From: Cryptomeria japonica
Taxonomy: Eukaryota; Streptophyta; Pinopsida; Cupressales; Cupressaceae
Reading direction: 5' to 3'
NCBI RefSeq assembly: GCF_030272615.1
Contig: NC_081415.1
Span: 233,894,803 to 233,958,802 of the forward strand
DNA: 64,000 bases
Shown: positions 10,649-21,781 of the stretch, piece after piece
Layout of the letters: every line of letters starts with the position of its first letter
Position numbering within the stretch: the first letter of the stretch is position 1
Position numbers and translations under genes: made by a program
The notes under the pieces: generated by a model
What the model was told of the DNA's origin: nothing
Seen by the model: the letters and a program-made list of their open reading frames with translations, nothing else
The model's database searches: none

Positions 10649-13600
10649 ATGGTATCATGATCTTGTGTAGCAACTCCGTTGGTAGTAGAAATCACTGATA
10701 GGGCAAGGCCAGTATTCAAGAAACATTCGTTCAAATCGGTCGAAGATGATCCAGATGGACCACTTTTCTTTGTGTCATATGGAGTGTTGCATAATAAGGA
10801 TATTAGGGCATGCATTCATTGTAATATCGAAGAGCTTGGAAATGCAGACATTCTATCATTATACACCAAACATGTGATGGATGAGATGGGGAATATGAAG
10901 CAATATTTTAAATCATTATAATACAAGGGTTTTATCTAGTTTGTTCACTTTCTGGTTTTCGATAAACCCAAATGGGTTAGGTATGTCTTGAGCCAAATCC
11001 ATAATGAGTTTATATGGCTAGATAGATCGTATAAGATCATAAAGCAAGCCATTTAAGTGGTAACCTGTTTGAATGCAATCGGTGAGATCCTTGGTCCAAG
11101 ACATGTCAAGAACACCATTGTGATAGAGGTTACCAGATCCCAACATGATAACTGGTCAATGATAATAAGTTATATCATTGAACATGATGTGAGATTTGCT
11201 TCAATGGTGATAGGATATAAGGTATACTAGTCCAATAGACAAAATTAAGTATCCGGTACTGCAATATATGCAACCTATCAGATACTCATGGAGGACAAGA
11301 GATATGATCTGTGTGGAGTGATTCTTAGTTAATTAATGAGAAATATAAAGAAGATTAAGCAATATAAGAAACATATTTTCAAGCTTGGTTCTCTAATTGT
11401 TTGTTTGGCACTTTAATTTTTGAATGAAATCCCCGGTGTAGGAAAAGTGCAGTGGGCTTATGATAAATTGGTGGCAATACAAATTAAAGAAGTTTTGCAG
11501 GGATTGGGTGATGTAGTAGCACATAAATCTTCTTTGTGGAGTTATTTCAAATCATTTTAGGCTATGATGCAAAGAAGAGAGAGGATTCCAAAGGACATTG
11601 TTGAGAAATATGAAGATACCATATGCTTTATGGTAGACAAAGATCGATGTCATATGGAGGTATCAAAACCAAGAACCATATGGATCATGCCCATGGGGCA
11701 CGAAGTTGATGGAAACACTCTTGATGCATATGCTCAACACCTATTGAGTAAACCAGTTGATGAGAAGGAAGAAAGGTTTGGTATTTATATGGAGAAAAAT
11801 CTAGACCTGCATAATAAATTCACCGAGTCTGCAAGAAAGAGGGGGGTTAGAAAAGAAGTTGAAGAGCTTGCAGAACAAATGGGAATAAAAATAGAAGTCG
11901 TTTAAAGGGATAGGGAGCAGAACAATCTAAAGGAGGAGGACATGGTAAATCCGAAGAAGACAAAATCGGTATCCACTCCTCCCAAGCAATCCAAGACAAG
12001 GAAAACCCAGACAAAACCTACCTCTGGTGCTCAGAAGCCTATCCCTCCACCCAAGCCACAAGCCAAGTCAACCGGTGGAGTAGAAAAGAGGAAGAAGGAG
12101 AAGCCTAAAAGGGAATATGTTGCAACCACTGCTAAAGATGTAGAGACATAGTCTGATGAAGAGGTGAGAGAGGTGAAAAAGATAGCTACCTATGCTAAGA
12201 TGGTGAAGAAGCCTCAATTTGGTGAAGCCTAGCCGAGCAAAAAACCAAGGACTAAACTTGAGCTATCCGAAAGAGCCAGATCAAGCTAGAAGCCTAAGTC
12301 TAAGCTGGATGAAGCTCTGAAGTCTGACAAGATAGAAGGTACTTATACTGTTGGGCCCCCAATAAGTGAAATAGTTGATGAAGTGATAAAGGAAGGTAAT
12401 TTGAAGAATGTACATGCATATTATGAGAACTGTGATGATAATGATCAAAGAGCTATAGAGGAAGTTGTTGTACAATATATGAATATATACAATAAAGCAT
12501 TAATAGAGTTATCATATATGATACCCAAGAGCCTATATGATATTTTGGATGCTAGGAGGCATATAACCAACTTAGAGGATGCGAGAATAAAAGAATATGT
12601 ATTAGTTAATTTGAGTTCTATCATTTCTAAGGATGAAGTTGATGGATTGCTAAAGATTGCAAAAGACAAATTCCAAAGTAAGAAGAGAGTTAATTAAATC
12701 ATGCTCGGAAAATTAGATGAAATGACTAAAGAGACCAAAGCAATTTTTGAAAGAGCACAAATATGAGGTAAATTCGGAAAAAGATGACACTCAATTAGAA
12801 GAGTAGTCACATGATACATCCATTCAGGAAGTGCATGCAACCATTCCTAATGTGCAGAAAGATCAGTCAACTGAACAAGCCATTCTGACAGGGTAGACAA
12901 ATGAACAAAATAGAGTTGCAGATGATACTGATATTGCTAAGGTAAATAACTCTGGTGAAGCCGAACAAAATCCTTCGTGATAGAGGTTGAATCTGAAAAG
13001 ACAATTGAGGAGATTGGAAAAGTTGATGAAGAAAAGGGAAAGGTTGATGCTGAGAAAGGTAAATACGCTGTGAAAGATCAAAGTGCAGAGATGGTAGAGA
13101 AGGAGAAAGGAGAAGAGAAGGATGATCAAGCTTCAGTGACAGTGGCAAGAGACATTGTAGTAGACAAGGAAAAATATATTTTCACTGATGAATTCACTCA
13201 AGGGCCTATATATCTGAGTTCATTATCTCTGATTCAAGCACTAAAGCTTGCAACTCTCACACAAGCAAACGCAAGTGAGGAATTACTCAAGTCTCACACT
13301 GCAGACAAAGAGTTGATAACCTTGGCCACATATATGTTAAAGAATTTTTTTCCATCATTCAAACTGAATACAACTGATACTCCCTCTGGTAAGCTTAGAA
13401 GCATGCTCAATGTAGTAGAATGTCGTTTTGTGTCTTTGGAGAAAGTAGAAAATGCTAAATTTTTGACTCAATTTAATGCTATGAGAATGCAGACTATTTT
13501 GAAGATGATTGAAGGAGATAGGGTGAGTTTGATAACTGCTATGAAGAACATGCAAGATGCAATACATGAAGGTGGTCAAATATACAAGTCATGTCTAATT

Positions 13601-14008
13601 TTGCCTAAGTTTACTAGTGACATTGACAAGAAAATAAAAGAATGTGAAGGGCAGTTAGCTAGCATATCTCAATCCTATGCACCTCAATCAGTCGCAGCTA
13701 GCAATTTTGAATCTCAAGTTATGATTATAATTGATAAGATTCAGAGTTTAAATTAGGAGGACATAATTTTGGGCAGAGTGAGAGAAGTAAAAAGCCTTAT
13801 CACTCCCTGAATAGATTCATTGATTATTAGTAAGCAAGACACAATGAATGCTCTTAATAAGAGAGTTCTGGTAGATCGAAGAGGAGTTGAGATTCATGCC
13901 TATCTTTTCAGTGGTCTGATCAATATTTTGGAGAGTTTGAAGAAGGGTTGGGATGACCACTTGTTCTGCCTAAAAACATTTTTTGCAGATATTTTCAAAT
14001 TTTTGTAA
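10649..14008 (+). pseudogene. ORF2 of element B, unknown retroelement protein, decayed
   Basis: About 3.36 kb of interrupted frame run from the ATG at 10,649 to the TAA after ADIFKFL at 14,006. The conserved N-terminus (RARPVFKKHSFKSVEDDP) is followed by KPKWVRYVLSQIHNEFIWLD, then by a core with HDVRFASMVIGYKVY, KLGSLIVCLA and GVGKVQWAYD. Next come CFMVDKDRCHMEV, PMGHEVDGNTLDAYAQHL and a basic Pro/Lys-rich linker (from 11,942). A helical region with PKSLYDILDARR and a final domain (12,977-13,756) with SLIQALKLATLTQANASEEL and DTPSGKLRSML complete it. At least ten in-frame stops are present. Function is unknown; it takes the place of pol. The long acidic and basic tracts are like those of a structural or nucleic-acid-binding protein. 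Confidence 0.72.
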
Positions 14009-14189
14009 GTAACTGTGTACACTCCTGTATATAAATTTTGGCAGATTCCTATCTTTAGCATTTCTGTCAAAGGGGGAGAGAGAAAAGTGAAAAATGGTGT
14101 AAATTCTTAGAGGGAGCTTCTTGATTTGTTGAGGTATTGCAATTTTGAAGTTTTGCAGACAATTTTGATAGTGTATTTTTTCACAAGTG

Positions 14190-14286
14190 TTGCCATCAAT
14201 TCCAAAGGGGGAGATTGTTGGCAAGAGACACTATTTCGGTGAATATTGATGCATGAGAAATGCTTAGGAGTTGTCATTGATGGCAA
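14190..14286 (+). repeat. Inverted repeat spanning the polypurine tract and LTR start of element B
   Basis: TTGCCATCAAT (14,190-14,200) and its perfect complement ATTGATGGCAA (14,276-14,286) flank the polypurine tract and the first 60 bp of the 3' LTR. The same arrangement with a perfect 12-bp arm is seen in H (19,919-20,015). Imperfect versions occur in A and F. Confidence 0.75.
14204..14214 (+). promoter_or_regulatory. Polypurine tract of element B
   Basis: AAAGGGGGAGA lies one base before the LTR start TGTTGGC. This is the usual plus-strand primer of copia-type elements. Confidence 0.87.
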
Positions 14287-15179
14287 ATAAGTTCAAGAAT
14301 CATATCCGGTAGATGCAGATTTGATTTATCAGAAGTTGCATTATTCATTAGGCATAAGTCTGGAAGGTGGAATATAGCATGTGATAGAGTATGAGTACAA
14401 TGTGTAGATCTTTATTTTGGTTTCATAACTTTGGTTGTGGTAACAGAGGTAGTTTATTTGAGGTTAGAGGCAAATTATTCTATAATCCTAGTTTTCAGTG
14501 ATTTATGAGCATGATTGAAGGTCCGGTAACTAGTAATTCAGGATGAATAGAGCTATATTGGTGTAATGTGTGATCTGGAATCTTTGGGATGATTTTTGTG
14601 ATTGGTTTCGAGTTTGAGGAGATTGGGCCAACATGTGTGAATCTTATTATAATCTTGTTTAGGTTTGCATATGGATTTGTGGATAGATTGAGCTGACTTA
14701 TTGATACATGTTTCATGTTGCGTGTTATGCGGTTTTTGGAAGCCGACATGGGGATTGATTTGTTTTGTTGATGCGAATATATAAGATCGATACATTTGAG
14801 CATTTTGAGGTGTGGTATGAGTGTGAGAAGACTGTATGAGGGAATGTGCAAATTTTTGAGAATGTGATTGAAGGTTTTAGTGCTTCGGTATATGACAAAG
14901 CAATAGAACAAATTAGAGAGACAAAACAATTGCAAAAGATTTCTTGAGCTTAACCAGAATTGCTATTTGGTATTAGTAGATTCTATTCTTCAATTCAAAC
15001 ACTATTGTATTCATTTATAGAATAGTGAGTCCTCCAGGTTGTAGCCCTCTTTTCTATATGAGCAGTGAACTCTAGGTAGTGTGTTCCTGAATGCAAGAGC
15101 ATTCCCCTTTTTGTAATATTATCATACTCCTAATCAAAGTATAATAATATTGTGGGTTCAAATACCACTGCAATTTTTC
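14216..15179 (+). repeat. 3' LTR of element B, left part
   Basis: The LTR starts with TGTTGGCAAGAGAC and is cut at 15,179 by the hAT insertion. It contains the R-U5 type block (TGAGCAGTGAACTCTAGG and ATGCAAGAGCATTCCCC) that also occurs in H (20,800-20,850) and, in diverged form, in copia element J (44,880-44,930). Confidence 0.85.
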
Positions 15180-15775
15180 TAGTGTTCCATGGGGATGTGT
15201 CCCCCCCTTTTTAGGCACATCCCCCCATCAGAGATGTCTCAGGGACAGGGGGACGGGGATGCGACGCCCCCTACCGTCCCACCACCACCACCCAAACATT
15301 GCTGGGACATGGAGACATCTCCTCGGAGACATTTGGGTCTCTCCTTGGGAGATGCCTGGCCATCTCCCACGTTCCCACGTCTAAATAAACCAAAAAAGCC
15401 ATTTTTTTAAAAACATGTGCCTTTTGGGGGGGTTAAGGGGTAACCCTAATTGGACGTGGGCCCCACCCAACCCCCCAAAACAACACAAAAGCATGTTTAT
15501 TTTAGATTTAACTCTCATTTTGGAAAACTGATTTTTTTTTTCCAGCAAGCTGAAGAGGAGGAAAAACTTGAAGAAGACTGATTGAAGGGGTGAGAAAAGA
15601 TGATTGCAAGTGTGATAGGAGATAGAAGAAGAAAGAAGAAGAGGAAGAAGAAGATTTTTCTACATTTTGGAGAGATTTTTCAAGCACAAGGTAGGGTTTT
15701 TCAACTTTTTCTTATTTTTGTTTTTGTTTTATTTTCTGATTTTCATTGTTCTATGTCATTTTAGGAATTTTTTTC

Positions 15776-15886
15776 CCTATTCATCTCAAGACTCAAAATA
15801 AGATTTGATGTTGAATCTTGAGGGAAAAATGATTCATCATTTTGCCCTCAAGATTCAACATCAAATCTCATTTTGAGATGAATAGG
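15776..15886. repeat. Long hairpin in the 5' non-coding part of the hAT element
   Basis: The left arm (15,776-15,824) and right arm (15,845-15,886) are complementary over about 42 bp apart from one short insertion. The 20-base loop is itself palindromic (AAAATGAT and ATCATTTT). The folded product would be a nearly unbroken stem of about 50 bp. Confidence 0.85.
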
Positions 15887-15987
15887 AATGAAATTTAAAA
15901 ATATATTGTTAAACTAGGCTGATTTTTTTTTTTTAAATTATTTTGTGAAATGCAGTGTCAATTTCACAATGAGCTCCCAAGGCATGA

Positions 15988-18236
15988 GTGAATATGAACC
16001 TGAAAAATGAGGGCGGTGACCATGGGGCTGATCCTGGAGCCCAATCTAGTTCTATGGCAAGTGCACTAGCTAGTACAGGTTCCCCTTCAGAGTTGTTGGC
16101 ACCATATGCTAGGGGTCATTTTGATTCTAAGTCTCCTCTAAAACAGTTTGCTTCACGAATATCAGTACAAGTCACATCACATTCAAGTTGGGGAACAAGG
16201 AAGTGGAAGTACAATATTTGTGACACAGAATGGTTTGGTAGCATTAGTAGGGTGAATGCACACTTTCTATTTTGGAGAGGAAAAGGCATGAAACATTGTA
16301 AGTTTTTTGAGGAAGCCAAAAATATACAGTACAAAATTGAGTTTAACAGGCTTTGGGGGGTTCCAGATGACACAAATATTTCAATGCCTACTACTTTGTC
16401 TGCTAGGGCAGCACTTCAGGGCAACCAGAATGTGCCACATACTTCTCATGCTTCATAGATGGGAGGAATGATGTTTGGATCTCCATCCACTTTCACTTCT
16501 ACTGTTGCCAGGGATGGGAAATGTAGGTTGCAAACACCACATAGCAACCCCATTGCTGATATGTTTAATGTGCAGCTGAAAGATGAGATAGATGAATCCA
16601 TTTGCAAGTTCTTGTTTGCCATTGACATTCCATTTCATGCTACATGATCTTCTTATTATAGGGAGATGATGGCTATGGTGGCCAAGGGAGGACCATCTTA
16701 TGTGCCACCTGGGAGATGAAAATGAGGACCTTGATCTTGGGTAAATGCTATTCCAAGATCAATATTTTGATGGAGAAGATGAAGGCATGTTGGGTGGCAT
16801 CGGGGTACAACATAGTTATGGATGGGTGGATAGATATTAGCCATCGTCCACTCATCAACATCATGGTCACATGTACAGAGGGCCCATACTTCCTTAGAGC
16901 AGTTGATTGTACAGGGCATCGTAAAGATGTTGATTTCCAGTTTCAGGTCCTCAGGGAGGCTATTGAGGAGGTTGGGCCATAAAATGTGGTCCAAGTAGTG
17001 ACAGATGTAGCCCATGTGTGTAGAGCAGCAGGGAGACTCATTGAGGCATCCTATAGAAACATTTGGTGGACCCCATGTTGTGTGCATGCCATGAACAATG
17101 CACTCAAGGACATGGGGAAGATAGACTTGATTAGAGGAGTGGTCACCGATGCGAGAGATGTGCAGATGTTTATCTGCAACCACCACACTTCACATGCACT
17201 CTTCAGGACCTTCATGAAGAAGGAGTTCTTGAAACTAGTTGAGACTAGATATGAATCCTATTTCATTCTCTTGGAGAGAATGATTGAGTTGCAAGAGGCA
17301 TTGCAACTCATGGTTATGAGTAATGAGTAGAATAGGTGGGCTGAGGCCAAGACAGAGCAGGGGAGAAGGGTGAAGGAGATAGTGAAGGGTGATGTGTTTT
17401 GGACTGATGCAAAATACATTGTCTCTATCATTTCTCTAGTATTTCAGGTGAGTAGATATGGGAATAGGGATGCACCTAACCTTGGAGAGGTGTATGAGTG
17501 CATTGACTCTATGCTTGACTAGATGAGGGCTGCTGTGCGAGTGAAGGACCCCTCTTTAGCATTCTACAATGAGAAAATCCAGCCTATCATTCAGCGTAGA
17601 TGGGACAAGTTGAACACTCCTTTGCATATGGCTTCCTTTGCCTTGAATCCTAAGTGGTACAAGGCTAGACTGGGTAGACTGACACTGATTCAGGATGATG
17701 AGGTGAAGGTGGGTTTCTTTAGGTGCATAGAGAAGATGTTTGATTCCAAAGATGCTGACATAATGCACACTAAGTAGAGAAGATTTGCCACTCTCAGAGG
17801 TTATTCAGATGTGACAAAGATGGATATAGACAACATGGCATAGGAGGACCCACTTTTATGGTGGAATTGTCATGGACTGAAGTCTTTGAGCACCACTCTA
17901 GCCATCCGTATGCTATCCCAGGTTTCCAATTCTTCAACTGCTGAGAGGAACTGGTCTACATATAGCTTCATCCACTCTCTTAAGAGGAACAAACTTACCT
18001 CTAAGAGAGCAGAGAAGCTTGTGGTTGTACACAGTGCTTTGCGTCTCATGGACTGCAAGACACTTGTGTACAAGGAGAGTCCAGTAGCACGATAGGATGT
18101 AGAGCCAGAGGAGCCTTCACAAATTGATGAGGATGATCCTACCACTTCAAATGTAGGGATAGTTGGTGTGAGCTTGAGGGACCTTGATCTTCAGGAGTCC
18201 AATAGTTTCAGTGAGGAGGAGTTCGCAGATGATTAG
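15988..18236 (+). pseudogene. hAT transposase, decayed
   Basis: The order of domains is an N-terminal BED-type zinc finger near residues 60-115 (KWKYNIC, first Cys changed to Tyr, then RVNAHFLF), a DUF659-like catalytic region (MDGWIDISHRPLINIMV, QVVTDVAHVCRAAG, TPCCVHAMNNALKDMG) and a C-terminal hATC dimerisation domain (LAIRMLSQVSNSSTAERNWS). These motifs are diagnostic of plant hAT transposases, which cut and paste the element by its inverted ends. The frame has stops at 16,456, 16,645, 16,980, 17,328, 17,520, 17,775, 17,841 and 18,093 and a frameshift near 16,715, so it is inactive. The length, about 750 codons, fits a near-complete copy. Confidence 0.9.
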
Positions 18237-18776
18237 AGGCCTCCATTAGCTACATTTTGAGTTTTGTTATTTTGTATTTGACTCTAGTCTCTTTTGTAAT
18301 GCTATTGCTGCACGTATTTGTATTTGGCTACTCATTGTAATGATGAATCATGTAATCATCTTTATTATTATAGACTTTGCAATGGCATCAGATATTCGTA
18401 TTTTTGTTTTCCTTTTTGATATTCATATGATAGAAATAAAAAATCTCCAATTTGACAACTTCATTTGTCAAATTTTATTTACTTTTAGCAATTAACATTA
18501 CTAATCTAAGTAATCTTGGTATTTCCTATAGTTTCATTTGAAATCTAATTCTTATACTATTATACTGTTATACATCTTTTCAAAACTAGTTTTTCAAGTA
18601 CTATATGTATATGTATAAGTATATGAGCACCACCACCCCGCCACCCCCCCACCACTATCCCGCCACCGTCCCCCCACCATCCCGAAATTTAGACCCTTGG
18701 TCCCCCCATCCCGGAGATGCATCCCCACGTCCCCGCATCCCCTCATCCCCAACGCCCATGGAACATTGGATTTTTC

Positions 18777-18950
18777 CCTTTCTAGGTTTCCACGTAAAAT
18801 TTTGGTGTTATGGTTTTGTGGTTGATTGGTTTATGTTTCTACACTTTACTTTCATTCTTATGCATCTGGTGGTTTAAGAATCAGTTTAATAAACTTGTGA
18901 GTTGCAGAACACTGATTCACCCCCCCTCTCAGTGTTCATTGATTCCAACA
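18777..18950 (+). repeat. 3' LTR of element B, right part
   Basis: The sequence resumes the LTR after the hAT target duplication, with TTCTAGGTTTCCACG and ACTGATTCACCCCCCC, and ends at GATTCCAACA (18,950). The next base begins internal sequence of element H, not a primer-binding site, so this is a 3' LTR. Confidence 0.85.
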
Positions 18951-19724
18951 AATTCCTTATCTCCTATTCAAGCACTCAAATTTGCGGCAATCACCCAAGC
19001 TAAAGCCAATGAAGAGTTATTGAAGTCCCACACTGAGGATAAAGAGCTTTATATCCTTAGCTACAAGTCTTGACATCTTTCAAGCAAGACACACTTGAAT
19101 CACCCTCTGACAAGTATTCTTAAGTCTGTGGAATCCCATTTTGAATCTCTAGAGAAAGCTATTGATGTAAAAGTATTGAACCATTTCAATGCCATGTGGT
19201 TAAGGAATGTTTTGAAGATGGTTGAAGGTGATAAGGTTAGTTTGATTACCGATGTGAAGGGAATTTAGGAAGCATTAGACGAAGGAGGAAAAATCTACAA
19301 GTGATGTCTTCTATTGCAAAAGTTCACCATATAGCTTGATAAGAAGATCAAGGAGTGTGAAGGATAAATGACAAGTATATCTCAGTCCTATGCCCCCCAA
19401 GCCATATTTTCTAGTCATTATGAAGCTCAGGTGATGTCTCTACTAGATAAAATCAAGAGACTGAATCAAGAGAAAGATAAAATAGTTGGTAGAGTGGGAG
19501 AGCTAAGGAACCTAATCACTCCTCAGTTGGATACTCTACTTAGTAGTCAGTAGGATACCATGAATAAATTGAATGAGAGTGTAACTTCTAACCTTAGGCA
19601 AGCAGAAATGCATGCATATCTATTTATTTTTATCATCAAAATTTTGGAGAACCCAAAGAAAGGTTGGGATGATCACTTGCAATCCTTGAGGACTATTTTT
19701 GCAAACATCTTCTATTTTTTGTAA
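18951..19724 (+). pseudogene. ORF2 C-terminal fragment of element H
   Basis: The first codons, SLSPIQALKFAAITQAKANEE, match B at 13,223-13,285. The fragment continues with HTEDKEL, a degraded SGKL motif, SISQSYAPQA and a coiled-coil segment, and stops at the TAA at 19,722 after ANIFYFL, the counterpart of ADIFKFL in B. Stops at about 19,071, 19,267, 19,303 and 19,551 break it. It is the right-hand remainder of the copy whose middle part lies at 8,068-8,949. Confidence 0.75.
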
Positions 19725-19944
19725 GTTGTTGTGCATACCCTTATACATACAAGTTTGAGTGGAAACACACCTTTTCCATTGATGTCAAAGGGGGAGAGAG
19801 AAGTGGAAAATGCTGTATATTCTTGGGGGGAGCTTGTTAGAATCTTGCATTTTTAAAGTTTTGAAATTTTGCAGTGTATGACATTTTTGGCTTAACAATG
19901 TCATTTTTTCACTAAGTGTTGCCATCAATGCCAAAGGGAGAGAT

Positions 19945-21095
19945 TGTTGACAAGAGACATTATATCGGAAGAGATAAGTGCTTGAGGATTGTTTGGGTGT
20001 TGTCATTGATGGCAAATTAGATTAAAAGCTTCATCCGAAATATGGAGAATCATCCTACCGGAAGTTTGAAGTCTACTTTGCTTAAGTCTGGAAGGTGGAA
20101 CACAATGTTCGTTAGAGTAAGAGTACATTGAGAAGAAATCAATTTTGGGTGCACATTTTTATTTGCAGTGGAAGAGGTAGTTTATTGATTGATTGGAACA
20201 AATTAATCCACAATCCTAGCCTTCGGTATTGATTCTCGTGCAAGATTGAAGATCCGGTATCCAACATTTCAAGAAGAAAAAGGTTATTTGGGTGATTAGT
20301 GGTATAGCGTGTTATGCAGAATCTTTGGGACAATTTTGTTTATTGGTTATAAGTTTGAGGTTGTCAAGACGACATATGTGAAGGTTATAGTCAATTTTTT
20401 TTAGTTCACATGTGCATTTGTAATTGGATTGAGCTGATTTCTTTTTATACGTTTCATTTTTTGCAAATGTTTTTGGAGCCAACGTGTTGGTGACCTAAAA
20501 CAAGTGATACAGATATATGAACGATCCATATGAACATTTTTGTGATCGATGTTGGTGTGTGAAGATTGTATGAGCGCCTGTGTGCAGTTTCACATGCACT
20601 ATCTTTGGATTTATGCTCTGGTGTATGACATAGCAGCATAACAAAGCAGTGTGCTTGAATAGTGGAAGTAAGATACTTTGTGCTTAACCAGAATTGCACT
20701 TTGGCATTTGTAGATGCTAATCATCAGTTCAAAGATTCAAGTTGTTATTTGTAAACATTTGTACGATGATGAGTCCTCTGGGGGTTGTAGCCCTCTCTTG
20801 TAATTGAGCAGTGATCTTTAGGTAGTGTTCTTGAATGCATGTGCATTCCCCTTGTAATATTATTATACTCCCGATCACAGTATTTTAATATTGTGGGTCT
20901 CAATTCCATCGTGTTTTTTCCCTTTCTGGGTTTCCACATAAAAATTATGGTGTTATGGTTTTGTGCTTGCATGTATTGAGTTTCCACACTTCAGTTTTAT
21001 TCATTTGCATCAATTGGTTTAAGAATCAGTTCAAGAAAGTTAAAAATTGCAAAGCACTGATTCACCCACCCTCTCAATGTTCTATGATTCCAATA
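19945..21095 (+). repeat. 3' LTR of element H
   Basis: This 1,151-bp LTR runs from TGTTGACAAGAGAC to GATTCCAATA. It aligns with the LTRs of A and B, including GAGCAGTGATCTTTAGG, GCATTCCCC and the ACTGATTCACCC block near its end. The inverted repeat TTGCCATCAATG / CATTGATGGCAA (19,919-19,930 and 20,004-20,015) straddles its start. Confidence 0.87.
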
Positions 21096-21768
21096 TTAAC
21101 TTCCTATCCACAATAGCCATTCCACTGCTAACATTTAGGAGGAAGAATTTTATTGAAAACATGAAATAACTAGGATCTAATAGGTTGGAATAGAGTAGGA
21201 CTCTGTTTCCATATTATTGTATTTACATCTTATTCCTATATCTGCTCTCCCAACAAACATTGAAATTTAATGAAAAGGTAACTACCTTATAACTGATCCA
21301 AGGAGTCTCTAGATGGTGACAATAGTTGGCTAGCCACGTTTAACGGGTTTGACTCCTTTCTTTGTTGTCCCATGACCTCTTCAAAGTTCTACCACATATT
21401 GGTATCAACATTTACTCCATGTCAGAAACTTAGATTTATTATCCCATTAATTGCATCCACCGAGGTTAACATACAAAGATCATAACAAATTCATAATTAT
21501 TTAAATACATCATTTAACACATTTTATAAATAAAACATATTCATATTGCATTCATATATCATTCATGACAACATCATAAATGACTAGGGACATATCAAGG
21601 TCTTCCAACATTATAACTTTAGAAAAGCTTATAAACACAAATTTCATGTCTCAAAATGTAAGATAAGGTCTCAAAACAACTCAAAACACTTGAAATAAAA
21701 GACCATAAAATAGGCTCATCAGGGAGTTGTAGTTTTGACTTGGAGAAGTTTCTCTTTGTATTTTATGT
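21096..21768. other. No recognisable gene
   Basis: This AT-rich stretch holds no open frame above 60 codons that resembles a protein. The last 50 bp before 21,770 end in TTTTATGTCAAAGGGGGAGA, so they are the internal 3' end of the copia-type element whose LTR follows. Confidence 0.6.
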
Positions 21769-21769
21769 C

Positions 21770-21780
21770 AAAGGGGGAGA
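21770..21780 (+). promoter_or_regulatory. Polypurine tract before the lone LTR
   Basis: AAAGGGGGAGA followed by TTGTTACACA shows the same arrangement as in elements A, B and C and marks the following repeat as a 3' LTR. Confidence 0.82.
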
Positions 21781-21781
21781 T

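Larger units (their letters stand above)
15180..18768 (+). mobile_element. hAT DNA transposon inserted in the LTR of element B
   Basis: The ends are TAGTGTTCCATGGGG on the left and, read inward, CAATGTTCCATGGGC on the right, a 13-bp inverted repeat with two differences and the YARTG start usual for hAT ends. It is flanked by AATTTTTC (15,172-15,179) and GATTTTTC (18,769-18,776), a 7-of-8 match to the 8-bp target duplication of this superfamily. The flanking LTR reads on continuously when the element is removed. Both subterminal regions are unusually GC-rich, with many GGGGA and CCACC runs. The broken transposase lies at 15,988-18,236; 15,180-15,987 and 18,237-18,768 are non-coding. Confidence 0.9.
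8950..18950 (+). mobile_element. Element B, non-autonomous LTR retrotransposon, 5'-truncated and split by a hAT element
   Basis: The order is a 65-bp remnant of the 5' LTR, primer-binding site (9,017), ORF1 (9,083-10,233), ORF2 (10,649-14,008), polypurine tract (14,204) and 3' LTR (14,216-15,179 plus 18,777-18,950). The LTR family and both ORFs match element A on the opposite strand and H on the same strand. No pol gene is present. The loss of nearly all the 5' LTR together with about 340 bp of H suggests one deletion across the left junction. Both ORFs contain many stops. Confidence 0.83.
18951..21095 (+). mobile_element. Element H, 3' part of an older non-autonomous LTR element
   Basis: This is the part of H to the right of the nested element B: ORF2 C-terminus, 3' untranslated region, polypurine tract (19,933-19,943, AAAGGGAGAGA) and 3' LTR. 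H is the oldest member of the family here because both A and B sit inside its ORF2. Its 5' half would lie to the left of the window. Confidence 0.78.
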
